64,000 nt of DNA from Paguma larvata. Taxonomy: Eukaryota > Chordata > Mammalia > Carnivora > Viverridae. Below are positions 1 through 10,265 of the stretch, piece by piece. Where the stretch lies: assembly GCA_030068075.1 (NCBI GenBank), contig CM057836.1:69663788-69727787 (forward strand), written 5' to 3'. A program made the translations under genes and the position numbers. The stretch's first letter is position 1. Each line of letters begins with the position of its first letter. The notes under the pieces are model-generated. The model did no database searches, was not told the origin of the DNA, and worked only from the letters and a program-made list of their open reading frames with translations.

Positions 1-98
1 GAATCTCTCTCTCCCTCTCCCTGCCCCTCTCCCACTCATGTTTTCTCTCTCTCTCAAAATAAATAAATCAGTGAAAAAAATTAAAAATAAAAAAAAAG
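1..98 (+). mobile_element. CAN SINE (felid type), 3' part only
   Basis: The window opens inside the CT-rich block and A-rich tail of a tRNA-Lys-derived carnivore SINE (CTCTCCCTCTCCCTGCCCCT, then CTCAAAATAAATAAA). The tRNA-like head lies outside the window. The tail matches the other sense-strand copies in this window. Confidence 0.88.
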
Positions 99-939
99 AA
101 ACTACGAGAATGTCTTTTGCAGCTTTGGTGCTTCCTGCAGTGTTCTCACCCAAATAGATAACTGTGGTTTCAGTCTGAAACTGACATCCTTAAGGTTGTT
201 CATTTTCTCTATTAAGCATGAATAATATGCTTTAACCTGGAGATTAAATATACTTTAAAACCTAATTAAAAATGAAGATTACAATCTACTTCCCTCATCC
301 AAAGAAAACAAAATATAAAAGAAGTTGCCCTAAAGGTTAATGCAAAAAAGAACTTGTTATCTTGATTCTTTTTCTTTTCTAAAACATTTAAATTCAAACC
401 TAAATTGAATACTGGATTAGCTTTAATGAAGGATAATAATTTCTTGAAAAATACAATATGGCCATCTCTGAATTATCCTTATTTAGCGAGGTAACCAAAG
501 AAACAGAAACCCTTAAACAGATCACCTCAAAGTGTTTTCTTGCTATAAAGATCAGAATATGGGTGATGTCATATGATTTTAGAAAAAATAAACTATTTCT
601 TCATGAGCATACACATCTCTGAGGATGGTAAACACAGGAAGCCATCAATTTGGTACAAATTAATTCATCAGCTAGTTGTCACCTATATTCTAAGTGGGAC
701 ATTAAGAGAATGGGACATGGAAGTAATAATCCCAACAATAATAAATAACTTTTATGTGACACCACAGAATTCAAAGGAAACACTCATTTCTTAGTTCTTC
801 TGGACAACATGAAAGTGTAAGGTAGAAGAAGAGAGATCATCAACATATCCCCATTACCTTCTGCATGGATATGACATTGTATTGTAACGTGTAGGATGTT
901 AACTGCTATTTTTAAAATTTTATAAAGTATATTTATTTA
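99..939. other. AT-rich sequence, nothing recognised
   Basis: AT-rich sequence with no repeat family I can name. A 73-codon open frame at 573-794 has no recognisable domain or codon bias and is the length expected by chance. Confidence 0.6.
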
Positions 940-1090
940 TGCATTTTTTTTCATTCAGTAAATATTTTGAGCATCAACTATTTTCCATTCACAGTGCAAG
1001 GGCCTGAAGGGGAAAAAAATTGACTAATTCATAGCCACCATTCTCAAACAGTTTAAAATAGAGTGACATATAAACCAGTTTCAAAATAAG
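940..1090 (-). mobile_element. L2 LINE fragment (3' end)
   Basis: Reads ATTCAGTAAATATTTTGAGCATCAACTA followed by a degraded stretch resembling the antisense L2 3' end (TTCATTCA, then AATATTTATTGAGC, then a tumbling match). Heavily mutated, so the boundaries are approximate. Confidence 0.5.
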
Positions 1091-1324
1091 TTTACATTTC
1101 CTGAACCACAGATAGTAGAAGAGGCATTAGCGAGTCACCAACTGAGCATTAAAAATTAATTTTAATACCTCAAACTATCAGGCATTAGTTGGATGGGTTA
1201 TAGTACATGTTATAATGGAATATGACATAATTTAAAAATAACATTACTGAGTTCTGGTTAAGAATGTAAGAAATTGTTCACAGTATATTAAATGAAAAAT
1301 CAGGTTTAAAATACTATATCAGTT

Positions 1325-1740
1325 ATACCCCAACTCTCAGTGACTTAAAGTAATAATATGGGATATTTCATAATCTTTTGTTGGCTAAGGAGGCCTTCTG
1401 CTGCAATCTTCTGGAATCACTGATGCAGGAATGCTATGCAGTTGAGCTACAGGCTCACCTGGGGCCTGGCTTATGTGGGATACTAGGAAAACTATACTTC
1501 CCTATAAATGTGGTCTTGTATCCTCATGAAGTCTAGACCAGGTGGTTATCATGTCTTCTGCCTGCATCACATTTCCTGATGTCCCACCTGCTGATAAAGT
1601 CACAGGGCTAATCTCAAAGTCAATGTGGGAGCAATATGCATACACAGGACAACTCATCAGCAGCCATATACGATCTACCACAAACTGCAAGCCATTATGA
1701 TCATATTGTAGCACACACACAGTCTCAAGGAAATACACCA
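1325..1740 (-). mobile_element. Ancient interspersed repeat, antisense, family not assigned
   Basis: Begins with TATACCCCAACTCTCAGTGACTTAAAG, close to the antisense start of old mammalian repeats that read ACCCCAAAACTTAGTGGCTTAAAACAACA. It continues through a region of scattered similarity to the element at 22118-22745 read in reverse. Probably an old LTR-like or non-autonomous element. The open frame at 1502-1741 is incidental. Confidence 0.4.
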
Positions 1741-3305
1741 AAGTATTAATTTACCTTTGAGAGGGTAGACAGTAGCTTTATAAGTATTTTTTCTTCATTT
1801 TTTAATGCGCATTTAAAAAACACTCCTATCGTTAGCTTATATAGAGGCATTATTTCTATTAAAGACTCAAAATTATTTCAAATAAAATATTCTGTGGATA
1901 TTACCCATCTAACAATATAGAACTGGTTCAACCATTAAAGTATCCCAATGATGCATATTTCATAGCAATAATACCACTTAGAGACATTGTTCTCCTTCTC
2001 TCCCTCATTCTTATAGAAAGAAATTTGCAACAATCCCATTGCTATTTTTTCACAACTTTGCTAAAAATCACCCATCCTTTTAGTTTTGAAAGTTTGAAAT
2101 TTACATGAGTCATGTGTTATTCATCAAAAATTACAGTAATATTAGCAATGCTTTCAGGCAGTGATTTAAATATACACACATATTTGTAGCCAAATCAAGT
2201 TATATTTAGGAGGGTCACCCCGTTCTTCAGTAATACTGTCACTGCTAAAGCTAATGTACTTTTGGTCTTCTGATGGTCCTCACTCCTTTTGTGGTCAATC
2301 ATTTCTTGAAGGCTTCCTTTGTTTCAAAGCCTTACTGAACTGGCTCAGCCCATGCTGATACCTCCTTTTTGCTTCGATCACTGGGTTATCATCAGTTTTG
2401 TATTGTCATTCAGTGGCTTATCTTGTGTATGTGCAGGCCCTCCATGACCACTGTGGTTACTCAAATAGTAGAAACCTCTCAGAGGCTCTAAGCATTTTAT
2501 GTAGTGTTTAAACATAAGCTTTGACTATCTAAGTGCCTTCAAATTTCAATTAGTTGGTCTTTGGATTTTCAAAGGTAAGAAGCATTTCCAGTTTCCAACT
2601 TTTCCCTTGCAGCAGGAGAGACAGGTACATAATCATTTCTCCTGAGTGGTGACATCAGTTTTTGGTAAGGGAAGTTTCTTATTAGTGGAAGTTTTAGCTA
2701 GTGTGTCCTCATTTTGGAGATTTGTGAAGGGCATTTGGCAAGAACGCATTCTAGTAAATGAAGAAACATCTCTGCAGTGGTAGCTTTTACTCATCATGAA
2801 TTGAACAAACTCATTTTGAAGATCCCTTCCCCTTCCCTTTTATTCAGTTCCAGAACATCCTTTCTATAATCTATAGAAAACAAAGGATGGCTTTGGCAGA
2901 GGGAAGACTTACACAGTAGTATTTCCTAGAGCCAGAGTAGAGGCAGGCGGCTCTGAGTGCATTATGGATATGTAAGGAAATGGAGTTGTTTCAAAAGCAG
3001 TAAAAGTTTCCTTTATATAGTCTCCTCTTTTTTATACTAGCTGTTTAAATCTGAGTATTTCCTAGCTTTTGGCAGATGATAAAATTGGTGGAAAGAATGT
3101 TTATCTAATAAAGTGCATGCTATTAAACAAGCAATTTTGTTTTGGAAAAAAGGTACATCATCACTTTCTTCCACTGGCATCCAAAGTAGGATTGAGAAGC
3201 CTTGTTTTTTCATTCTTTCTTATGTCTTCTCCTTCTTTTTTTTAATCTCTGCCATTCCTTCAGGGTTCAGTGTCCCTATTTCTGCCCACACATTGCCAAA
3301 AGAAC
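1741..3305. other. Unassigned sequence
   Basis: No recognisable repeat, exon or RNA gene. Composition is AT-rich with no CpG cluster. Very old repeats may be hidden here. Confidence 0.5.
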
Positions 3306-3380
3306 ATGGTGATGATCTCATCATCATAGTAATGATCTCATCATCATGGTCATGATCTCATCATCATGGTGATGATTCTC
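3306..3380. repeat. 20-bp minisatellite, about 3.7 copies
   Basis: Units at 3306-3325, 3326-3345, 3346-3365 and a partial fourth follow ATGGTGATGATCTCATCATC with one or two changes each. Each unit holds the self-complementary core GATGATCTCATCATC, so single strands could fold back. Confidence 0.85.
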
Positions 3381-3444
3381 AGTGGTCTCTCTTTCCTCAT
3401 GATGATCCTCTTTCTACAGGACTTAAATAGAAGACTGCTTCCAT

Positions 3445-3632
3445 TCAAAGCCTGGTTGTTAGCCAGCCAAACTTGGGCAAGTTATTTTACTTCTACTTAC
3501 TTGGATTTGTCTTAATCTAAAACCAAACCTACATCCTAAGTTTGTGAGATTAAATGAGTTAACACATGAAAAGCACTTTTAACAGTGTTTATCACATTCT
3601 AAGTACTCAATGAACGTGATTATATTTGTATT
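3445..3632 (+). mobile_element. MIR SINE
   Basis: Core SINE order is recognisable: TTGGGCAAGTTATTTTACTTC, a degraded middle, then GATTAAATGAGTTAACACAT, AAAGCACTTTTAACAGTGTT and AGTACTCAATGAACG. These match the MIR 3' half. About 30% diverged by eye. Confidence 0.7.
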
Positions 3633-5205
3633 CATTTCTTATACTACTTGACAGTGGCATCCATGTCTAATGTCTCTCCTACGGTATCTGACTTAGAGGA
3701 GCCTATCCCTCCACAACTAAGGATGCGTGGACCAGCCTAAGAAATAAGAATAGATCTAAAAGAAACTAAAGTTAATTTAAGAACTTAATGCAACAAAATT
3801 TTATAGAATCATAGACACTAAAAGGAAATTATAAATGGTCCAACCAAACGTTTATCAATATTGGAAATACCAATCAGAGTAGTATCTATCACCCCTACCA
3901 CACAAACACACATTCTTAACTCTCTTACCTCCTCTTTATCTGACATCCACAAAACCCCAACCCCAGATTCTGTTAAGATTCATTAAAATCTCCAACTATG
4001 TGTATTGTAAAAGGGGCAATCGGGTGATCTAATAAATCTGTACCCACTCCTTGCCACTGGAGCCTACATATCCTAACTCTCTCAGTTTACAGAGGACAAA
4101 AACAAGACAGAGAGAGGGGCAACGGCTCTGCCAAAGACATGTTACTAATTATTGAGACCAGTGCTTCCCTGGCTCTTGTCCCACCCTTACTATTTTAGGA
4201 TCTCTAGCTTCTTATGAAGTGTGCTTATGAATGTATGCCACATAACATAATTTCTGGCAGCCTCTAGGGGATATCCCATGTATGCTCAATATCAAACTGT
4301 CCTAATAGCCACTTCATGGCTTCTCTATTCCTCTTCTTCCTCTTTTGGTCAGCTCTTTGAATTACTAACTCATATTCTAGTTAATGCTGGGTCCATGGCA
4401 CCTGCAGGTCCTATGGCATCTTTCAGTTCCCACTGCTGCTTTTGCTAAGCATGAATACTGCCGCTCCCATCGATGTGCTATCTTTCATTTGGCACCACTG
4501 CCTCCCACTGGGCACTGTACCCCTACCAACTCTCTGGGACCTATAAGGCATCAAAGATATGTGCTGTGTAGTATGTCTTCTTACACAAAAGACCAAGGTA
4601 GTGCAACTTATATTGAAGTCTGTCCCTGAATTGCAAAATAACTCTTCCTTTCAAGTTCTTAGTTATTTTTCCTATTTTCTACCCTTGTGTCTCTTGCTTG
4701 GCTTGCATATGAAAATAAGTAGATAAAAAATACACTAAGAATCAGAGATCTTAACCACTCTACTTTGTTGCCTATGGCTAGATAGTTTGTAAACTCACTA
4801 AAATTATATGTAAAAATGTCACATGTATGGAAATTTTTCTTTCTGGTAAGAAATATGAGATACTCAAAGGGCCAAAGAAGGTCATAGCTTTATGTTGAGA
4901 TTTCCTATACAAAGCCCTACAATCTCTTATGAAACAGACCCTTGCTACATCTATCCCACTGGGCCACCAAACTTACCAAAATGTGTGTACACCTAAGTAG
5001 TGGTTGCAGCTCAGGCCTCCATGCTACTAGCTATAAGTAGCAAACCCAGGACCATGTGTTTAGCTGATTTAAACAATAAAATCACATGCTTCTCATTTTC
5101 CTACCTGAAATCTTTCTTGGTGACTGAAGACCCTATTACACTGGGGGCTAAAGAGATAGAAACTGAAAGAATCCAATCCATGAGAATGGCAAGAAGACTA
5201 TAAAC
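3633..5205. other. Mostly unassigned sequence around one MIR remnant
   Basis: Apart from the MIR at about 4075-4190, no repeat, exon or RNA gene was recognised. Open frames at 4384-4629 and 5000-5203 show no domain and are of chance length. Confidence 0.5.
4075..4190 (-). mobile_element. MIR SINE fragment
   Basis: Antisense MIR middle: TTTACAGAGGACAAAAACAA, GACAGAGAGAGGGGCAACGG, then a degraded counterpart of AAGGTCACACAGCTAGT, ending near CAGTGCTTCCCTGGCTCTTG. Confidence 0.5.
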
Positions 5206-5700
5206 CCAGTTGTTGGAAGCCACCTTTCTGGGGGCTGATGAAAAGTGCATTTCCTCCCCACCTGCATCTACTCAGGCAGCACCATGGGGTGATTTAGCAT
5301 GCTGCAGCTGTGCAGATTTCCATCTCTGATAAAACTTTGCCTGAGAGCTATTTGCTGATGATTGTCAACAATCAAATGAATTATAGATGATGTTGGTAAA
5401 CAAAATGCTGCCTTGATGAATGATGAGTTGGCTCTATTCTGACATGACTGCTAAGTCATTCAAAGCGCTGATTAAACCCATTACTGTAAAATAATCACCA
5501 TCCATTACCTTTAATGTCGTGAACTGACAACCTAGTTAAGGCAGCTGATGGTGTCAGCAAAGTGATTTGTTGTACTGCATGTCCATCGACAATAAATCAC
5601 TCCGATAAATCAATGAACAGTAGCAATAAAACAATATATTTTCATATTTCTTGACATTCAATTACAGAGTGTGTATACTGACTTATTCTTAAGCACAAAC
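5206..5700. other. Repeat-free block, candidate conserved non-coding element
   Basis: About 500 bp with no repeat similarity, balanced composition and many short motifs typical of developmental enhancers. At 5360-5373 the inverted pair GATTGT-CA-ACAATC resembles a SOX-type dimer site. GCTGATTAAACCCATTA, AACAATAAATCACTCC, GATAAATCAATGAACAG and AATAAAACAATAT add SOX/FOX/homeobox-like cores. Several CpGs survive in an AT-rich setting (AGCGCTG, GTCGTGAA, ATCGACAA, TCCGATAA), which can reflect constraint. Conservation itself was not tested. Confidence 0.35.
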
Positions 5701-5897
5701 ACCGATATGGAAGGATTCAGCATTCACCAGCAATGAACACAGGATTAATTCTATTTTAGACTCGACTGGAGGAGGCTTGCATAATTGTGTATATGTGTCC
5801 ATGTGTGTATGCCTTCTTCAGCTACTTACCAGTTGCTGCTGCCAAGATAACACATTACACAAACATAATGGTAACACTAAAGATGTTTCTGGTCCTT

Positions 5898-5994
5898 AAC
5901 TTACATAAGGAAAGGCAGTAACATAGAACAATGACCAAAGGACCAAAACTTAGCTAAGGAAAGGTAGTAACATAGAATAACAACCAATGGACCA
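5898..5994. repeat. Tandem duplication of about 48 bp
   Basis: Two adjacent units share AACTTA..TAAGGAAAGG, then TAGTAACATAGAA (CAGTAACATAGAA in the first unit), then a CC(A)AA-GGACCA end. They differ at roughly seven positions plus small indels, so the duplication is not recent. Confidence 0.75.
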
Positions 5995-6165
5995 AGAATT
6001 TGAAGACCCAAGAACCCATTTTAAACCAGCTGTTTGAGTTCACAAGTCACTTAAACTTTCTGGGATTTAGTTTCTTCATATCTAAAACAGAGATAATATT
6101 TGCCTACTTCAAGGAGTGACTGTATCAATCAAATGATGAAGTAATATATATAAGAATGGAACACC
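5995..6165 (+). mobile_element. MIR SINE
   Basis: AGTTCACAAGTCACTTAAAC, TTCTGGGATTTAGTTTCTTCAT and CTAAAACAGAGATAATATTTGCCTACTTC follow the MIR order (CAAGTCACTTAACC, CTCAGTTTCCTCATCT, GTAAAATGGGGATAATA). Confidence 0.75.
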
Positions 6166-6559
6166 TTCTTCAAGATTTAGTTTCCATTTTCCTTATTCTG
6201 AAGCCCCTATTAGTTTTAAAACTCTTTCAACTTATATGCTGAGGACTCTTTCCAGGTTTAGAGGTCTTATATGCAATTAAATCTTAGCTAACTCAAATTT
6301 TAATACAGTAATATTTTAGGTACTGAATCTTTACTTATTCAATGACATTATCTAGCACTAAATTTTGTGCAAATTAATGTCCTAGGTCTTGAGAAGACAA
6401 TAATGAAAAAAAAAGTTCACCATTTCATAATGGAAATAGAAAAAGCAACAAGAAAATAACAGAACTTGTGTAAAAAGTCATTATATAAAAATCAATTCAT
6501 CAAATACCCAAAACATAGTTTACTTTAGCCGTTATTGTAGACACTTTGGAAACAATAAT
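6166..6559. other. Unassigned AT-rich sequence
   Basis: No confident feature. About 6355-6480 has weak L2-like wording (GTCTTGAGAAGACAATAATG) but is too degraded to call. Confidence 0.45.
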
Positions 6560-7150
6560 GCATACTTCTGATTCTTCAACTCGGTTTCACAAATGTTTTT
6601 CGGACAACTATTAGATACAAGGGACTGCACAGGTTATACGTATGTATGATTTAGACTCTCAGGAGATCTCCTATTCTAGTTGAGAGGAAAAATAAGTATA
6701 CAGGTAACAACAGTAGGAGGCATAATTTATGGAGAACAGTCAAAAAGTAACTACTAAGCTTCTTTATGATTAAAAGAGGAATTATATCTGACTGGGCAAA
6801 TAAAGAGAAGCACTAAGGAGGGTTGGTATTTAAGATTGTTCTACAAGGGGGTGCCTGGGTGTTTCAGTCAGTTAAGCATCCAACTCTTGATTTTGGCTCA
6901 GATCATGATCTCATAGTTCATGAGTTCACTGAAAGTGCAAAGCTTGCTTGGGATGCTCTCTCTCCCTCTGTCTCCACCCCTCCCATGCTCTCTCGCGCGC
7001 GCTCTCTCTCTCTGAAAACAAATAAACTTAAAAAAAAAGGATGGTTCTAAAAGGATGAGTAAAACTTAAGTAGAGCAATGTGATAAGGGCTGGAAGAATG
7101 GATCATTCAAAGAAGGAAGTACTCGACAGAGAGCTACACAAAGGTAAGGA
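6560..7150 (-). mobile_element. L2 LINE, split by a CAN SINE
   Basis: Antisense L2 3' UTR: ACAAATGTTTTTCGGACAACTATTAGATACAAGG is a degraded AATATTTATTGAGCACCTACTATGTGCC, followed by an L2-type run to 6838. It resumes after the SINE at about 7050 with AAAGGATGAGTAAAACTTAAG and TGGAAGAATGGATCATTC. The SINE at 6849-7043 separates the halves. Confidence 0.6.
6849..7043 (+). mobile_element. CAN SINE (felid type) inserted in L2
   Basis: Head GTGCCTGGGTGTTTCAGTCAG, middle GGCTCAGATCATGATCTCATAG, CT-rich tract with a short CGCGCGCG run, then an A-rich tail. The TSD is GTTCTACAAGG (6838-6848) and GTTCTAAAAGG (7044-7054), 10 of 11 identical. The 76-codon open frame across it is incidental. Confidence 0.93.
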
Positions 7151-7221
7151 TAAGGATATGGGTAAACACAAAACGATATCCAAGTTGATGAGTTCCTTAC
7201 TTTGGTGATTCATCAATTTAG

Positions 7222-7590
7222 ACGGGCTAGGTTGTGTTGTGGTAACAAATTAATTCCAGAATCCCAACAGCTCAAGAACACACCAACACATCAAAAGTTT
7301 ATTTCTTGCTCACAACACATATCCATCAGAGATAAAAGGGAATTCAAATTCTACCATTTTGTAGCTGTGTGATCTGAAATGTACAGCTTTCCTTGTTGCT
7401 TCACAAGAATAAAGAAGCATGGATAATTCACACGTGTTCCTCTATGCTCTGGCACAGAAGAGACACGTCTTTTTGGCTAACAGCCAATTAATCAGAGCTA
7501 GCCGGATGCCCTACCTAACCACAAGGAACAGAGAAATGAAGAGAAAATTAGGTTCTTTGGTGGGCATTACTATGTGTGTCATGGCTAGAC
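7222..7590. mobile_element. Ancient interspersed repeat, family not assigned
   Basis: GCTAGGTTGTGTTGTGGTAACAAA, then TTTATTTCTTGCTCACAACAC, then CCCTACCTAACCACAAGGAAC resembles an old mammalian repeat whose copies read GCTACGCTGCAGTAACAAACAA and TTTATTTCTTGCTCATG. I cannot place it in a named family. The open frame at 7419-7610 is incidental. Confidence 0.45.
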
Positions 7591-7779
7591 TATTAAACAT
7601 GTACAAATGAAAGTAAAAATTGAGAAAGGTCTGTAACTTTTAGCCAAAAATGTAAGGATAAATAATTTGCACTTACCTTAATAGGAACTAGGGTGTCCAT
7701 TGAAAGTATTTGATGAGAGGAGTGAGTTGATTGGGTTTGGTTAAATCCGGCTATAATCCTGAAGTTGGTCTCCTGGAAA

Positions 7780-7990
7780 CAGAGAGAATTAAAGCCTAAA
7801 TTGGTGCCACAGCTGTGACAATGGTAAGAAAAGCACATACATAAGGCAATTATGAAGGTAAAACTCGTTAGATTTGGCCATTAATTGAATGTGAGAGCTG
7901 AGAAGTAGAAAGAAAAAAAAGGAGAGATCCAACGGCTTGAATAATGGTGGTGCCATTATACAGGCAGTGTGGAGAACACACTTTCCAGAT
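7780..7990 (-). mobile_element. L2 LINE fragment
   Basis: The run from GAATTAAAGCCTAAATTGGT through GGTAAAACTCGTTAGATTTGG and AGGAGAGATCCAACGGCTTG to AATGGTGGTGCCATTATACA follows the order of the antisense L2 3' region (AGGAGTCAAGGATGACTCC, then GGTGGTGCCATTTAC). Confidence 0.6.
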
Positions 7991-8127
7991 GCCATGTCTA
8001 GGAACTAAAGGTTATCATTATGAGAATCAGAGTGTTGAACTGAAGCACAATCACTATGGCAAAAGCCAGAGAATTGAGACGGGTCTAGTATGCACTCATG
8101 TCCATTCACAAATTGTCTAAGATTTCT

Positions 8128-8348
8128 TTTTTTAAATGTTTATTTATTTTTGAGAGAGAGAGAGAGAATGCGCGTGTGCATGAGCAGGAGAGGGCCAGAG
8201 AGACAGGGAGACACAGAATCCAAAGCAGACTTCAGGCTCCAAGCCATCAGCAAAGAACCTGACACAGGGCTCAAACCTACAAATCTTGAAATTACAACCT
8301 GAGCTGAAGTCAGACACTTAACTGACTGAGCCACCCAGGCACCCCACC
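8128..8348 (-). mobile_element. CAN SINE (felid type)
   Basis: Antisense copy: TTTAAATGTTTATTTATTTT tail, GA-rich tract, and head complement ACTGACTGAGCCACCCAGGC. A perfect 14-bp TSD, TGTCTAAGATTTCT, flanks it at 8114-8127 and 8349-8362. Open frames on both strands here are artefacts of the SINE. Confidence 0.96.
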
Positions 8349-8639
8349 TGTCTAAGATTTCTAATAGGCTACTCTTCTATTTCTTTACCAACATTGTGGT
8401 TACACAAATCATCACTAAAAGACATCATGTGTTTTATACAGCAGCTAATATGATATCTTCTCACTATCCATAAATAATTACTATTAATAATGGTAATTAC
8501 AACTCTAAAGTTTGTATTTATAGCATAGTGGAATCAGGGTGTTTCTGTTCTGCCTTTTGTACTAACTAGGAGTCTGGACACAAGAAAATTACTTCATGAC
8601 TCTATTTCAATTTCCTCATGGGATATGCACTGTTTGCTA

Positions 8640-8860
8640 AAAACTCATCTCTATGAGGACTTTTCTGGTCATCTACCTAAATTTCAATTGTCATCCTCCT
8701 ACTAACATTGCATATGCTTTATTTTTTTCTCCTTAAACTCTAATATGCTCTGTGTTTTCCTTTTCATTCTTGCTTACAGTCTGTCTCCCCCACTAGAATG
8801 TATGTTCCATGAAAACGGAGTTGTTTGTCTATTTTGGCTGTACTCTACACAGAGCACTCT
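8640..8860 (+). mobile_element. L2 LINE, 3' end, sense
   Basis: CTGTCTCCCCCACTAGAATG, TATGTTCCATGAAAACGGAG and TTTGTCTATTTTGGCTGTAC match the L2 3' UTR signature (CCCCCACTAGAATGTAAGCTCCATGAGGGCAGGGA). The preceding 100 bp (CTCATCTCTATGAGGACTTTTCTGG) fit the upstream portion. Confidence 0.8.
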
Positions 8861-9274
8861 CTATAAATGTAATAATAAGATTATTATCATAAAAGAGGTT
8901 ATAATAGGACTTGGTAGCAAATTAAATATAGTCTGTTGTACTAGGCTTTTTGAACTCAAAATCATATTCCCCTGAACTTAAATATATCTCCACATCATTT
9001 TTAATACATGCTTAATATTCCAAAATCGATGTCCCTTAAATTTACTTTGCCACTTCCTCTATCTTTAATATTTGAATTGTCATCTTACTATGGACCAGAC
9101 TGTAATAAATGCTATGGAATGTATAATTTTGCATTTTTTACACATCATTTATTATATAGTCCTAAAAGAGGAATGCTTGCTTAGGTAAAAAAACTTTTTG
9201 CAATTAGAGTGTATTTTGCCAAACTGTCTCCCAAAAGGGTTTTATCAATTTATATTCTTCTTAAATAGAGATAG

Positions 9275-9720
9275 CCTCTTAGGTAGATGCTGGGTTCATA
9301 TCCTAGCTTCATGATCTCTGGTTGAAGGTGCTAGGCAAAGTACTAAGCCCCTGTAAGTCTTAATTTCCACATCTGAAAAAAAGGTTTCATAGAGTTATTC
9401 TGAAGATTGAATGTGAAAATATACATAGAAATGTAAAATGGGGGGGGGGGGCGCCTGGGTGGCTCAGTCAGTTAAGCGGCCGACTTCAGCTCAGGTCATG
9501 ATCTCATGGTCTGTGAGTTCGAGCCCCATGTCAGACTCTGTGCTGCAGCTTGGAGTCTGAAGCCTGCTTCAGATTCTGTGTCTCCCTCTCTCTCTGCCCT
9601 TCCCTTGCTCACGCTCTATCTCTGTATCTCTCAAAAATAAAATAAAAACATTAAAAAAATGTAAAATGGGGTCTGCACATATAGTACATATTAAATAAAA
9701 TTTAACCATTGTTATTTCAG
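9275..9720 (+). mobile_element. MIR SINE, split by a CAN SINE
   Basis: TGCTGGGTTCATATCCTAGC, GGCAAAGTACTAAGCCCCTG, TTAATTTCCACATCTGAAAA and GAAGATTGAATGTGAAAATA follow MIR order up to 9429. It resumes at 9657 with GGGTCTGCACATATAGTACATATTAAATAAA. The SINE occupies 9444-9656. Confidence 0.75.
9444..9656 (+). mobile_element. CAN SINE (felid type) inserted in MIR
   Basis: Well-preserved copy: GCGCCTGGGTGGCTCAGTCA, CTCAGGTCATGATCTCATGG, B-box-like GTTCGAGCCCC, CT-rich tract, AAAATAAAATAAAAACATT tail. The TSD AAATGTAAAATGGGG lies at 9429-9443 and 9657-9671. A run of 12 G at the 5' junction (9440-9451) joins target G residues to the SINE head and probably grew by slippage. Confidence 0.95.
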
Positions 9721-10265
9721 TATACGATATTGTCTCTTCTCCATGCCCTTAACAACACTGGGTATTTCTCTTTTATAATTTCAAAGCTGAAACTTATTTT
9801 TTATTGCTCATCTAATTAGCATTTATTTGATCACCAGTGATGATGAACATGTTTTCTGTTTTATTATTTCATTTCTCTATTTGGGGTTGTCATCTCCTAC
9901 TGATCTGTAAAATTTCTTTAAGTATCAAGGAAGTTAAACCTTTATCTGTCTAATGTATTCTATATGTTTTTCCAGATTGGGATTTGCCTTTTAGTTGAGT
10001 CTACAGGTTTAATTGCCTTCCCAAATCTAAAATTTCTGTTATCAAAACAATATTTTCCCTTATGAGCTTTGTGTTGGGGGATATACCTAGGCAGTTCTCC
10101 ATTACCAAGTGTAATTATTCATTTATTTCTTCTAGTCCTCTCAAGCTCCTGTTATTTATATTTAAAATTTCAGTCCATCTGGAATTTATTTTGGTTTAAG
10201 ACATGTAGTAAGCATTTAGATTTTTTCACATGTTAATTCAATTCACTGTGTTGTCTGCTCATAAT

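Larger units (their letters stand above)
8990..10265 (-). mobile_element. Ancient L1 (L1M type), antisense, split by MIR and SINE
   Basis: Antisense L1 ORF2 C-terminus and downstream region. AATGCTATGGAATGTATAAT, AGAGGAATGCTTGCTTAGGT and CAAACTGTCTCCCAAAAGGG lie before 9262. CTTAACAACACTGGGTATTT, GCTCATCTAATTAGCATTTA, GATCTGTAAAATTTCTTTAAG and TCCATCTGGAATTTATTTTG lie after 9720. This is the usual order of old L1s read backwards. A MIR with a CAN SINE sits between the parts. Confidence 0.7.
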
